DNA of 39,539 nt from Phocaeicola faecicola (GTDB lineage Bacteria > Bacteroidota > Bacteroidia > Bacteroidales > Bacteroidaceae): assembly GCF_013618865.1 (NCBI RefSeq), contig NZ_JABSOE010000040.1, positions 1 to 39,539 on the forward strand, written 5' to 3'. The first letter of the stretch is position 1. Every line of letters begins with the position of its first letter. Below, one piece after another: positions 9,496 through 17,075 of the stretch. Made by a program: the position numbers and the translations under genes. The notes below the pieces were generated by a model that saw only the letters and a list, made by a program, of their open reading frames with translations, ran no database searches and was not told where the DNA came from.

Positions 9496-9893
9496 TAATA
9501 CTGTTCTACTTGTGTTACACCAAATCCATTTATTAACTCACTAAGTTTGTTTCTATAGATGAGTTCACCTCTTATATAGTTAAACAATTCCTCTTTATTC
9601 ATTTTTAGAGGATCTGTATTATCGCCATTTTCTTCTAGCATTTGTTTTGTCATACACGTACCATCATCATCGGCAAACTTAATTAAGTAAGAATAGATTT
9701 CATGATTATGAAGATAATTAACAGTTCCGTTTTCTAATAAAAAGTCTCTAAGAGCTTCAGCCAGCCTAACTGTATCTTTCATTGTGTCTATTTTATCCCA
9801 GTATTTCAAGAAACAATTTACAATATCAACGTCCATAGTTAATATATAACTTACTGAACTACTATTGGTAACAAAATCACTACGAATTTTCAT
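9495..9893 (-). CDS. Small protein with N-terminal FVTNSSS motif, possible radical SAM substrate
   Basis: This 132-residue protein begins MKIRSDFVTNSSSVSYIL. I recall closely similar starts (K-I-R-x-D-F-V-T-N-S-S-S-x-S) in many uncharacterised bacterial proteins, but I do not know an established function. The rest is soluble and acidic, with no membrane segment or signal peptide. It is first in a three-gene operon, and its TAA overlaps the ATG of the radical SAM gene (TAATG). The conserved Ser/Asn/Thr-rich tip beside a peptide-modifying enzyme class suggests that the tip is modified, making this a precursor or a modified partner of the STAND ATPase. No catalytic motif was seen. Confidence 0.7.
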   Translation of the reverse strand: MKIRSDFVTNSSSVSYILTMDVDIVNCFLKYWDKIDTMKDTVRLAEALRDFLLENGTVNYLHNHEIYSYLIKFADDDGTCMTKQMLEENGDNTDPLKMNKEELFNYIRGELIYRNKLSELINGFGVTQVEQY

Positions 9894-9927
9894 TTTTAAT
9901 ATTTTTCTTTTATAATAGAGTTTATAC

Positions 9928-9976
9928 AGAATAAGAAACAGGGCTTATGATTATCAGTACCCTAAAATCTTATTCT
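9928..9976 (-). promoter_or_regulatory. Inverted repeat in the leader of the radical SAM/STAND operon
   Basis: Perfect 9-base arms AGAATAAGA (9928-9936) and TCTTATTCT (9968-9976) enclose a second pair AGGG/CCCT (9940-9943, 9960-9963). It lies between the predicted promoter and the first ATG of the operon, so it would form in the 5' leader RNA. No U-run follows on the minus strand, so a simple terminator of the glucosaminidase gene is less likely. It may be a regulator-binding site or an RNA control element. Confidence 0.5.
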
Positions 9977-10003
9977 ATATAATGTCTAATATATTTCAAC
10001 TCT

Positions 10004-10034
10004 CAAAGTTAATATTTAATTATCATAATCACAA
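10004..10034 (-). promoter_or_regulatory. Predicted Bacteroidetes promoter for the 9893-4521 operon
   Basis: On the minus strand TAACTTTG (10004-10011) fits the TAnnTTTG -7 element, and TTG (10032-10034) lies 20 bases upstream, the usual -33 spacing. The start of transcription would fall near 9997, giving a leader of about 100 bases. The rest of 9894-10128 is AT-rich with no other recognised element. Confidence 0.45.
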
Positions 10035-10128
10035 TTCATAAATTTAGTATTATAAGAAAAAGATTCTAATTTATAAATATCTAGGCGGTAATATCAATAA
10101 TCTATTATAATATATGCTACTTTGTACA

Positions 10129-10770
10129 TTAAACTTCTAGCATCATTAAAACTTTAATGATAGTTTTGATATAGTTTGAATTCTCTGAATAACCGATCTC
10201 ATCAAGCCAAAGCAGATAGTTTCCACTTTTATACTTGTATTGAACTTTAGTATAGTAAGCCCGGACACTTTCTGTCCAATGATTGAATTCGTAGTATTTT
10301 CCTGTACATGGATTGGTAAGCCCGAAAAGATTATGCTTATTTCGACATACCGATGAACGGAACCATCCGGTTTCCAGTATAGCCTGGGCCAATACGATTT
10401 TAGGGTATAGGATCCCGTTTCTTATGATTTCTTTATAAAGGTTGGGGATGGTAAGTTCAGGAAGATTGTTTCCTGATTTAGGAATATCATTTGTTTTCTT
10501 TTGCTGTTCTGTTTTCAGGGATGCTTTCCTGTCACTATTCCGGCTGTTTTCATCCAATTCCTTTTGGTTTTCCGGCCTGACAATCAGGGTATCCTTTGCC
10601 ATTATCTTACTCTTTTTCCTTTCTGTAACATCCTTTTCTACATGCTTGTAGGCCTCTTTTGGTCTTTCTGTTGGCAGAATTCCCGATTCTCTGGTTATCG
10701 TATAGAACTGTGCCGATACGCTTACCGGCAGTAGCATCAGAAGCAATGAAATCAGAATAGTGTTGCGCAT
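10129..10770 (-). CDS. Exported glucosaminidase-like peptidoglycan hydrolase
   Basis: The preferred start at 10770 gives 213 residues beginning with a signal peptide (MRNTILISLLLMLLPVSVSA, then Q). An in-frame ATG at 10809 would add 13 residues before it and is less likely. A charged linker follows, with many Lys, Glu and Asp. The C-terminal domain has the glucosaminidase (GH73-like) pattern: ILAQAILETGWFRSSVC, with the likely catalytic Glu in LETGW, then NKHNLFGL, YYEFNHWTESVRAYY and a terminal GYSENSNYI. It probably opens the cell wall locally for assembly of the conjugation apparatus. It is transcribed towards the AT-rich cargo and is divergent from the DUF4099 gene. Its 3' end is AT-rich like the cargo. 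Confidence 0.82.
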   Translation of the reverse strand: MRNTILISLLLMLLPVSVSAQFYTITRESGILPTERPKEAYKHVEKDVTERKKSKIMAKDTLIVRPENQKELDENSRNSDRKASLKTEQQKKTNDIPKSGNNLPELTIPNLYKEIIRNGILYPKIVLAQAILETGWFRSSVCRNKHNLFGLTNPCTGKYYEFNHWTESVRAYYTKVQYKYKSGNYLLWLDEIGYSENSNYIKTIIKVLMMLEV

Positions 10771-10813
10771 TTCTTTTTCAGGAGATTGCCGTGAATACAT
10801 TTGTGGCATTCAG

Positions 10814-10834
10814 GCGGTTAGAACCGCAAATATA
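10814..10834 (-). promoter_or_regulatory. Divergent control region: palindrome next to a predicted -7 element
   Basis: A perfect inverted repeat GCGGTT-AG-AACCGC (10814-10827) abuts the minus-strand -7-like TATATTTG (10827-10834) upstream of the glucosaminidase gene. A plus-strand TACATTTG lies at 10796-10803. I found no well-spaced -33 element for either. The palindrome in the 83-base gap between divergent genes looks like an operator. Confidence 0.35.
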
Positions 10835-10853
10835 ACAGCTTAATTACAGTAAT

Positions 10854-11639
10854 ATGGAAATGCACAACAGAAATCAGTCCGATTTGTTGCCATACGAAAA
10901 ACTGGCAATACTGGGTATCGACCGTGAAAAAGCGGACAGCTTGCCCATGGAAGTGAAGGAGAAGCTGATGGCAGGTGAAGTGACCCCCATCATGCAGGTA
11001 TCCATCAACGCAAGGAACGGCAGCATCATCACCATGCCGATGAAGCTTCAGATGACTACAGACAAAAACGGTGCTCCGGCTCTGCTTGCCTATCCGGTCC
11101 GTGCCGAACTGGACCGGGAACGCAACAAGGTTCTCAATCTCACTCAGCAGGAGGCTGAACGTCTGGCCAGAGGTGAGGTAATACAGAAGGCGGTCAACGT
11201 AAACGGTGAAAAGACTCAGCAGTATCTCCAGCTTGATCCGGAAACAAAATCCGTCATTCACAGACGTGTCACAGACATAAAGCTGGAGCAGCGTCTGAAG
11301 GACATGGAGAAGGTAAACGACATTGAACTGGGTACGCAGCAGAAGCAGCAGGTACGGGAGGGAAAACCTGTTGAACTGAATGTGGGCGGCGAGAAGGTTT
11401 CAGTCGGCATTGACCTGAAGGAGCAGCAGGGATTTAAGCTTATCAAGGGTGACATGAAGGAATGGGAAAGGCAGCAGAAACTCCGCTATGACGAGATTCA
11501 TCCTGAATACCTCGGACTTGTCATGACAGACAAGAACCGTTGGGAGTATAAGAAGGTGGTGGACAAACAGTCTGTGGAGCGTGCCATTTCACTCTCTCCA
11601 TCCCGAAAGGAAACAAAAGCAAACAGCCTTAAACTCTAA
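10854..11639 (+). CDS. DUF4099/DUF3945 domain protein
   Basis: This 261-residue soluble protein is common in Bacteroidales conjugative elements and has no known activity. Residues of about 9-60 (LLPYEKLAILGIDREKADSL and following) match the DUF4099 type. Residues of about 95-260 carry the DUF3945-type repeats: LTQQEAERLARGEVI, then LKEQQGFKLIKGD and a C-terminal basic tail. The pattern suggests a DNA-processing accessory role, but this is inference. It opens the second backbone operon, 83 bases from the divergent glucosaminidase gene and 11 bases before the MutS-domain-like gene. Confidence 0.7.
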   Translation: MEMHNRNQSDLLPYEKLAILGIDREKADSLPMEVKEKLMAGEVTPIMQVSINARNGSIITMPMKLQMTTDKNGAPALLAYPVRAELDRERNKVLNLTQQEAERLARGEVIQKAVNVNGEKTQQYLQLDPETKSVIHRRVTDIKLEQRLKDMEKVNDIELGTQQKQQVREGKPVELNVGGEKVSVGIDLKEQQGFKLIKGDMKEWERQQKLRYDEIHPEYLGLVMTDKNRWEYKKVVDKQSVERAISLSPSRKETKANSLKL

Positions 11640-11650
11640 TACTGATTCCT

Positions 11651-12970
11651 ATGGCCAAAAAGACAGATTCAGATAATGATACCGGTATCATACGGCAGTT
11701 CAACGAACTGAAGAAGAAGCATCCGGATGCCATGCTGCTGTTCAGACGGAACAGTTTCTATGAACTATATAAGCAGGATGCCGTCAAGGCTGCCACAGTG
11801 CTTGCCATCGAGATTGCAGACAGGATGCTGCCGGACTACAAGAGGCCTGTAAAGGTTGCATCATTCCCACAATCGGCACTTGACGTTTATCTGCCCAGAC
11901 TGATACGTTCCGGAATAAGGGTGGCAATCTGTGATGCACTGGACAGTCCTTTGAAGAAGAAGGCCGGACAGGACAAGGCTGAAAATAATGACAGAACCAT
12001 TCAAAACAATACAGATATGGGAAAGAAGAAAAAGGAACAGGGTGCGCAGGAAGCTCCTGACAGAACAGTGGAGAGCACTGTTGATGTAAAACCTGCAAGG
12101 GAAAAGAAATCGAAGGCCAAAGCTGAAACCAAAGCTGAGACCGGGACGGATAATGAGGCAAAGGCCGAAAAGAAGGACGAACAGAAAACGGAGACAGCCC
12201 AGGAACGAAAGCCCCGTGAGCCGCAGATGGTGACTGCCAACGGTGAAAAGGTAACTCATGGTCATGCCTACCAGAGTACCACCAATCCTGCCGACTGGTA
12301 CTTTACCGCAAAAATTGACGGACAGCAGCTCAAGCCGCAGAAGATGGATGCAGCCGACCTTGCTGCCTATCAGAACAAGGAAATGACGGTGCCGCAGCTG
12401 ATGGAACGCTACTATCCGACAAAGCTGATGCCGAAGGTATCTGAGGAAGCCTTCCGTATGCCGATGGAGATTGCAGGACCGGACGGTTCCATAACCGTTA
12501 ACAAGTTCAATGTCTATAAGGAGAAGGACGAGCAGCGTCCTGACTTTGGGAAATACAAGTTCTATGTTCAGGTTGGGGATACCAACATGTCTGCCGTGGC
12601 TTCACGCCAGGACCTGAATGCCTACTTCGACAGGGTGGCTACTCCAAACCAGCTTATTGAGAAGAACTTCGGGGAACGTCTGCATCTGAAATCCGCATAC
12701 GAGAAATATCAGCTTCCTGAAGGTGTTGACCCCAAGGGTGTGCGTGTAGCCAAGGACAGGAATGACAACAAGTGGAAGGTGTCGGTTGACCTCGGAGAGA
12801 AAGGACAGACTTCCCGGCATGAAATCTCCTTCGATGACGGCTATTCGCTTTTCAAGACCAAGACGGCCACAAGGGAACAGATTGCGGCCAAGTACCTGAA
12901 TACGGAGATAACAGGTATGCTTGCAGCCAACACCGCAAAGGTGGAGAAAACGGCTTCTATGAAAATGTAA
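11651..12970 (+). CDS. Protein with MutS-domain-I-like N-terminus
   Basis: This is a 439-residue protein. Residues 10-95 resemble the mismatch-recognition domain I of MutS: FNELKKKHPDAMLLFRRNSF, then YELYKQDAVKAATVLAIEI and a strand ending in ICDALD. The rest of MutS, including the ATPase, is absent. Residues 100-195 are a low-complexity linker rich in Lys, Glu and Ala. The C-terminal 240 residues form an uncharacterised domain with GHAYQSTTNPADWYFTAKID and FDDGYSLFKTKTATREQI. It may bind branched or mismatched DNA during transfer, which is inferred. It is co-directional between the DUF4099 gene and a small acidic gene. Confidence 0.7.
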   Translation: MAKKTDSDNDTGIIRQFNELKKKHPDAMLLFRRNSFYELYKQDAVKAATVLAIEIADRMLPDYKRPVKVASFPQSALDVYLPRLIRSGIRVAICDALDSPLKKKAGQDKAENNDRTIQNNTDMGKKKKEQGAQEAPDRTVESTVDVKPAREKKSKAKAETKAETGTDNEAKAEKKDEQKTETAQERKPREPQMVTANGEKVTHGHAYQSTTNPADWYFTAKIDGQQLKPQKMDAADLAAYQNKEMTVPQLMERYYPTKLMPKVSEEAFRMPMEIAGPDGSITVNKFNVYKEKDEQRPDFGKYKFYVQVGDTNMSAVASRQDLNAYFDRVATPNQLIEKNFGERLHLKSAYEKYQLPEGVDPKGVRVAKDRNDNKWKVSVDLGEKGQTSRHEISFDDGYSLFKTKTATREQIAAKYLNTEITGMLAANTAKVEKTASMKM

Positions 12971-12999
12971 CATAATCAGAAAACTAAAATACAAGTTAT

Positions 13000-13230
13000 A
13001 TGTCAGCTAAAAAGAATCATGAGGAGCTTGTGGAGCTTCTGCAGGAGGGCAAAATCGGTTTCCTCCGCTTTGTTATGGACAGTGAGAATGCAGATGATTA
13101 TCTGGAGTGGTGCCGGTCGCACAGTACTGACCCTTCGGATGAATCCGCTGAGTTCTATGTGGAACAGACGGACATCGAGCAGATGGACCGTCAGGTAATG
13201 GATGACGACAGCTATGGCATCTGGAACTGA
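13000..13230 (+). CDS. Small acidic hypothetical protein
   Basis: This 76-residue protein is acidic and has no signal peptide or membrane segment. Its N-terminus is basic and helical (KKNHEELVELLQEGKIGF) and the rest is rich in Asp and Glu. It overlaps the following ArdC-like gene by up to 29 bases in another frame, which supports co-translation. I do not recognise a family. Small acidic proteins near anti-restriction genes can be DNA mimics, but nothing specific supports that here. Confidence 0.6.
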   Translation: MSAKKNHEELVELLQEGKIGFLRFVMDSENADDYLEWCRSHSTDPSDESAEFYVEQTDIEQMDRQVMDDDSYGIWN

Positions 13231-14539
13231 CTTTCAGGGAAACAGCGGACAGGCGGCCATAGACCGCTTCGCTGCAATGATGATTGAGCGTATGCAGCAG
13301 ATGAAGGATACCGGATGGAAACAGGGATGGATTGGCGGTGCATCGGGTTATGCCGGACTGCCGCAGAATGTGGGTGGCAGAAACTATTCCGGTTCCAATT
13401 CCTTCTTTCTTCAGATGCATACTGCAGCCATGAACTACCAGCTTCCGGTATATCTGACCTTCAAGCAGGCACATAACCTTAAGGCTCATGTACTGAAAGG
13501 TGAAAAGGCCTTTCCGGTGGTGTACTGGGATATGATGATAAAGGACAGTCACGGCAAGAGGATAAGCACAGAGGAATACCGTTCAATGAGCAAGGAAGAG
13601 AAGAAGGATATGGATGTCATTCCTTTCATCAAGTCATTCCCGGTGTACAATGTGGCACAGACCAATCTGGCAGAAGTGCAGCCGGAGAGGATGCAGAAGC
13701 TCATGGACAGATTCAAGGTTCCGGAACTTAGGGATACGGAAGGTATGTACACCCATGCCGCACTCGACCGTATGGTGGAGACGCAGCAGTGGCTATGTCC
13801 GATACGTGCCGACAAGCGTGAGAACGGTGCCTATTATTCTCCCTCGAAGGATATAGTGGTGCTGCCCATGAAGGCGCAGTTCAATATCGGTGATTCTCCG
13901 GAAGAAACTTACCGTGGCGGAATGGAGTATTATTCTACCATGCTCCATGAAATGACTCATTCCACCATGACACCGGAGCGTCTGAACAGGGAGATGGGTG
14001 GCAGGTTCGGTGCCCCGAAATATGCCAAGGAGGAACTGGTGGCGGAACTTACGGCTGCCATGATCAGCCATTCCATGGGCTTTGATTCCAAGATAACGGA
14101 TAACTCGGCTGCCTATCTGGACTCGTGGATTGGTGTACTGAAACAGGAACCGAAGTTTATCGTATCGGTCATGGCTGACGTGAACAAGGCTTCGGACCTG
14201 ATTCTTGACCATGTGGACAGACAGCGTCTGGCTCTCGGCGAACAGCCTTATCTGGCAAAGAATGACCCGCTGACTCCTGTCAGTGCGGACGAGGAGATGC
14301 CTTTCAGGAATGCGGCCATTGTCAAGACCCGTTCCGGAGACTATGCCATCCGTGCGTCATACGATGGTGTGGAGCTGGGGCTGAAAAAGGTTTCCAGGGA
14401 AACGGCCAAAACATTCTTCCAGCTTACGGACTGGAAGGACAAGGAGGCTTTCCTGAACATGACGGCACGAAAGACATACGAGCCCGAGATTACCATGATG
14501 AGCCGGAACCGGAATGCCGGTACAGGGCTTAGTATATGA
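13202..14539 (+). CDS. ArdC-like anti-restriction protein (ssDNA-binding domain plus zincin)
   Basis: The ORF is 445 residues, and an ATG at 13214 would remove four. The N-terminal 150 residues match the ArdC ssDNA-binding type: the helix RFAAMMIERMQQMKDTGWKQ, then NSFFLQMH and FKQAHNLKAHVLKGEKAFPV, the last recalling the G-x-K-G-E-K/R motif of the family. The C-terminal half is a zincin peptidase with MLHEMTHST (HExxH, about residue 258) and a later EELVAELTAAM helix that can supply the third ligand. ArdC-type proteins protect incoming single-stranded DNA from restriction. This is fitting on an element that also carries a type I-like system. It sits mid-operon. Confidence 0.82.
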   Translation: MTTAMASGTDFQGNSGQAAIDRFAAMMIERMQQMKDTGWKQGWIGGASGYAGLPQNVGGRNYSGSNSFFLQMHTAAMNYQLPVYLTFKQAHNLKAHVLKGEKAFPVVYWDMMIKDSHGKRISTEEYRSMSKEEKKDMDVIPFIKSFPVYNVAQTNLAEVQPERMQKLMDRFKVPELRDTEGMYTHAALDRMVETQQWLCPIRADKRENGAYYSPSKDIVVLPMKAQFNIGDSPEETYRGGMEYYSTMLHEMTHSTMTPERLNREMGGRFGAPKYAKEELVAELTAAMISHSMGFDSKITDNSAAYLDSWIGVLKQEPKFIVSVMADVNKASDLILDHVDRQRLALGEQPYLAKNDPLTPVSADEEMPFRNAAIVKTRSGDYAIRASYDGVELGLKKVSRETAKTFFQLTDWKDKEAFLNMTARKTYEPEITMMSRNRNAGTGLSI

Positions 14540-14569
14540 AATTCTGTATAACATCTTAAATCGGAAAGC

Positions 14570-15757
14570 ATGAGTGACTACAAAGTTAATTTCAGGGAAA
14601 TGAAATCCCGTGTGGGAATTGATGACATTGCATATGCCCTGGGCTACCGTCTGGACAGGAAGGCCGGTGTCGGACGTTACATCGAGCTGGTACTCGGTGA
14701 AGGCGGTAACAGGAGGGATACACTGATTGTCAGCCATCCGAACGACAAGGCAGCACAGACGTTCTTCCGCCGTGACGGTTCCAAGGGCGATGTGGTGACA
14801 CTCATACGTGAGAATCTTTCTTCCTTTACGGTATCCGGAAAAGATGAGTGGCAGAAGATAGCCAAGGTCATGGCACGTTTTGCCAACATGCCTGAACCTG
14901 AATACAGGGAGGACAGGGAGTATGTTAAATCGGCAGGAAAATCATCAGGCGTGTTTGACGCTTCCAGATATGAGGTGAAGCCTGTTGACACCGGAAAAAT
15001 TCCGGGACTGTTTTCCCGGCGCGGACTGTCCAAAGCGACCGTTACGGCTCTTTCGCCCTTTATTTCCCTTATAAGGGACAGGAACAACGGGAAGTTTGAG
15101 GGCTACAATATCGGATTCCCATATACTAACGGAAAGGGAAATGAAGTCAGGGGGTATGAAATCAGAGGACATGGCGGTTACAAGTCGAAGGCTGCCGGTA
15201 CGGATTCGTCATCCTCGGCATGGGTGGCTGTTCCTTCGGGTATCAGTCCGGACAATGTAAGAAGCGTGTTTTTCTGTGAATCGGCTTTTGATGCCATGGC
15301 CTTCTACCAGATGAACCGGATACAGATTGGGGACAGTGCGGCTCTGGTTTCACTGGGCGGCACATTTTCCGACCGGCAGATAACCGGAGTCATGGAACGG
15401 TTTCCCAATGCACGTGCCTTCGACTGTTTTGACAACGACCTGGCCGGGAGGATATACGGACTGCGCATGATGGCCCTGCAGGAAGGTATTCAGATGAAGA
15501 TAAGCAGGACTGACGGCGGCATCCGTATTGAAGCGAAGGGAAAGGTATTCGAGCCTGACATGGAGCGTCCCCTACTGGCCCAGGTTGCCAGGCAGCTGAA
15601 CATCCGGTACCGTATGGGACAGTGGCTTCCTCCGAAGGCTTTCAAGGACTGGAACGACTGTCTGCTGAACAGGCCGATGGAGCCGGTGATTTCACCACAC
15701 AAAGAGGAACGTGAACAGAATCTGAGCGAACAAAGGAATAAAGGACGTAAAATCTGA
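14570..15757 (+). CDS. Toprim primase-like protein
   Basis: This 395-residue protein begins with a DnaG/CHC2-related region of about 110 residues (FREMKSRVGIDDIAYALGY, FFRRDGSKGDVVTLI). The zinc cysteines of CHC2 are missing. A Toprim domain follows: VFFCESAFDAMAFYQM supplies the catalytic Glu and AFDCFDNDLAGR supplies the DxD-like acids, with ALVSLGGTF between. Proteins of this design are common on Bacteroidales conjugative elements and probably help synthesise the complementary strand after transfer. It starts 30 bases after the ArdC-like stop and ends 5 bases before the next gene. Confidence 0.78.
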   Translation: MSDYKVNFREMKSRVGIDDIAYALGYRLDRKAGVGRYIELVLGEGGNRRDTLIVSHPNDKAAQTFFRRDGSKGDVVTLIRENLSSFTVSGKDEWQKIAKVMARFANMPEPEYREDREYVKSAGKSSGVFDASRYEVKPVDTGKIPGLFSRRGLSKATVTALSPFISLIRDRNNGKFEGYNIGFPYTNGKGNEVRGYEIRGHGGYKSKAAGTDSSSSAWVAVPSGISPDNVRSVFFCESAFDAMAFYQMNRIQIGDSAALVSLGGTFSDRQITGVMERFPNARAFDCFDNDLAGRIYGLRMMALQEGIQMKISRTDGGIRIEAKGKVFEPDMERPLLAQVARQLNIRYRMGQWLPPKAFKDWNDCLLNRPMEPVISPHKEEREQNLSEQRNKGRKI

Positions 15758-15762
15758 ATGAT

Positions 15763-16503
15763 ATGGACAGAATCAAGTTAAGAATAACGGTAGTGGCCGT
15801 CCTTGCAGTTTTTCTGCTGAAAGGTGCGGACACTTTTGCACAACAGACAGACCCGACGCTAACGGGTGCTGTCTTTGCACAGACATCCACACTGAAGAAT
15901 ATCTATGACAAACGCCAGAAGGCACACGAGAAAATCATTGCTGCCGAGACTGCCGTAACGGTTGCTCTCGACAGGGTACACAGTGTGGAGAACAAGATGC
16001 TGGAATATCTTTCCAATGCACAGGGAGCCATGCAGAATCTCTATCAGATTAAGCGTGCCGGGGAACTGGTGGCCACGGAAATACCTCAGAACTGTAATCT
16101 TCTGCTCAAATCGGTCGGCAGTAACCTGAAGGGAACGGCCATTGCTGCAATCGTCTCGGACGAGCTGGCTGATGCCGCAACCCAGATGGCTGCGCTTTAT
16201 CCGTTCATGAAGCAGCTGGTGACTTCCGGAAGCTATGATACAGGCGGTTCTGACGGAGGCAAGGAAAAGCACAAGGTAAACCTGCTCAGTTCTTCCGAGC
16301 GGTACTACATTGCAAACGAGGTACTGACCAGACTGGAGGCTGTTAATACCGACCTCTTTATCCTGGCATGGCAGGTACGCACACTCTCATGGAACGACCT
16401 CTGGTTCTCTCTTGACCCGGAAGGATGGGCAAACGTGATGTCCGGCAAGAACATTATAGGAGGAATCGTTGCGGACTGGAACCGGGGGTTCTCATTCAAT
16501 TAA
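15763..16503 (+). CDS. Exported coiled-coil conjugation protein (VirB5/TraI-like shape)
   Basis: This 246-residue protein has a signal peptide (about residues 1-26, VVAVLAVFLLKGADTFAQ). A helical region with coiled-coil character follows (KNIYDKRQKAHEKIIAAETA, DRVHSVENKMLEYLSNAQ), then a second helical bundle and a C-terminal LSWNDLWFSLDPEGW. The architecture is that of periplasmic VirB5/DUF4141-type proteins of conjugation operons, but no specific motif was recognised. It lies 5 bases after the Toprim gene and 26 bases before the zinc-ribbon gene. Confidence 0.6.
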   Translation: MDRIKLRITVVAVLAVFLLKGADTFAQQTDPTLTGAVFAQTSTLKNIYDKRQKAHEKIIAAETAVTVALDRVHSVENKMLEYLSNAQGAMQNLYQIKRAGELVATEIPQNCNLLLKSVGSNLKGTAIAAIVSDELADAATQMAALYPFMKQLVTSGSYDTGGSDGGKEKHKVNLLSSSERYYIANEVLTRLEAVNTDLFILAWQVRTLSWNDLWFSLDPEGWANVMSGKNIIGGIVADWNRGFSFN

Positions 16504-16529
16504 TTCAAACATTGTAATTTATCAGGAAT

Positions 16530-17075
16530 ATGGATTCAGAAAAGAAGATTATAGGACGCTGTCCGTTCTGCGGCGGCAACGTGGTGAAGACCTGCAAGGG
16601 GTATCGCTGCGAAAACAACACAGGTGAGCATCCTTCTTGTGTGCTCAACATCAATGCCATCATCGGCAACCGGAAAATGAATGACGGGGAGATTGCCGAG
16701 TTTCTGGAGAAACGCCGAATTCTTTTGGACGGATTCTCCACCAAGGAAGGCAAGACTTTCCCGACAGTGCTGGAACTTGCTGATGACGGTGCAGTCAATA
16801 TGCAGTCTGTTATCGGCAAGTGTCCGCACTGCGGCGGCGAGGTACGTGTGGGGACAAGAGCTTTCAACTGTTCCAACTACAGCAATCAGGAAGCATCGTG
16901 TTCATTTGCCATATGGAGGAATATAGGAGGCCATCAGCTGACACTGGAAGAGGCGAAAGAGCTTTGTGAGAAGAGCATTACTTCATCCGAACTGGAGATG
17001 TACCGGGAGGACGGTTCCATTTACCGCAAACGTCTCGGTCTGGCTCCGGACAAACTTCAAATCGTAAAGATATGA
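16530..17075 (+). CDS. Topoisomerase C-terminal repeat/zinc-ribbon protein
   Basis: This 181-residue protein has two zinc-ribbon-like modules: CPFCGGNVVKTCKGYRCEN ... SCVLNINAIIGNRKMN near residues 10-55, and CPHCGGEVRVGTRAFNC ... CSFAIWRNIGGHQLT near 95-130. The link GFSTKEGKTFPTVLELAD matches the repeat found at the C-terminus of Bacteroidetes topoisomerase III-type enzymes. No topoisomerase core is present. As a free-standing nucleic-acid-binding protein it could assist a topoisomerase or primase encoded elsewhere, which is inferred. Its TGA overlaps the ATG of the lipoprotein gene (ATGA), so the two are coupled. Confidence 0.75.
   Translation: MDSEKKIIGRCPFCGGNVVKTCKGYRCENNTGEHPSCVLNINAIIGNRKMNDGEIAEFLEKRRILLDGFSTKEGKTFPTVLELADDGAVNMQSVIGKCPHCGGEVRVGTRAFNCSNYSNQEASCSFAIWRNIGGHQLTLEEAKELCEKSITSSELEMYREDGSIYRKRLGLAPDKLQIVKI

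Noticed and set aside
14677..15087. Minus-strand open frames opposite the plus-strand operon
   Set aside because: They are reverse-frame shadows of well-supported genes in GC-balanced DNA and have no family motifs.
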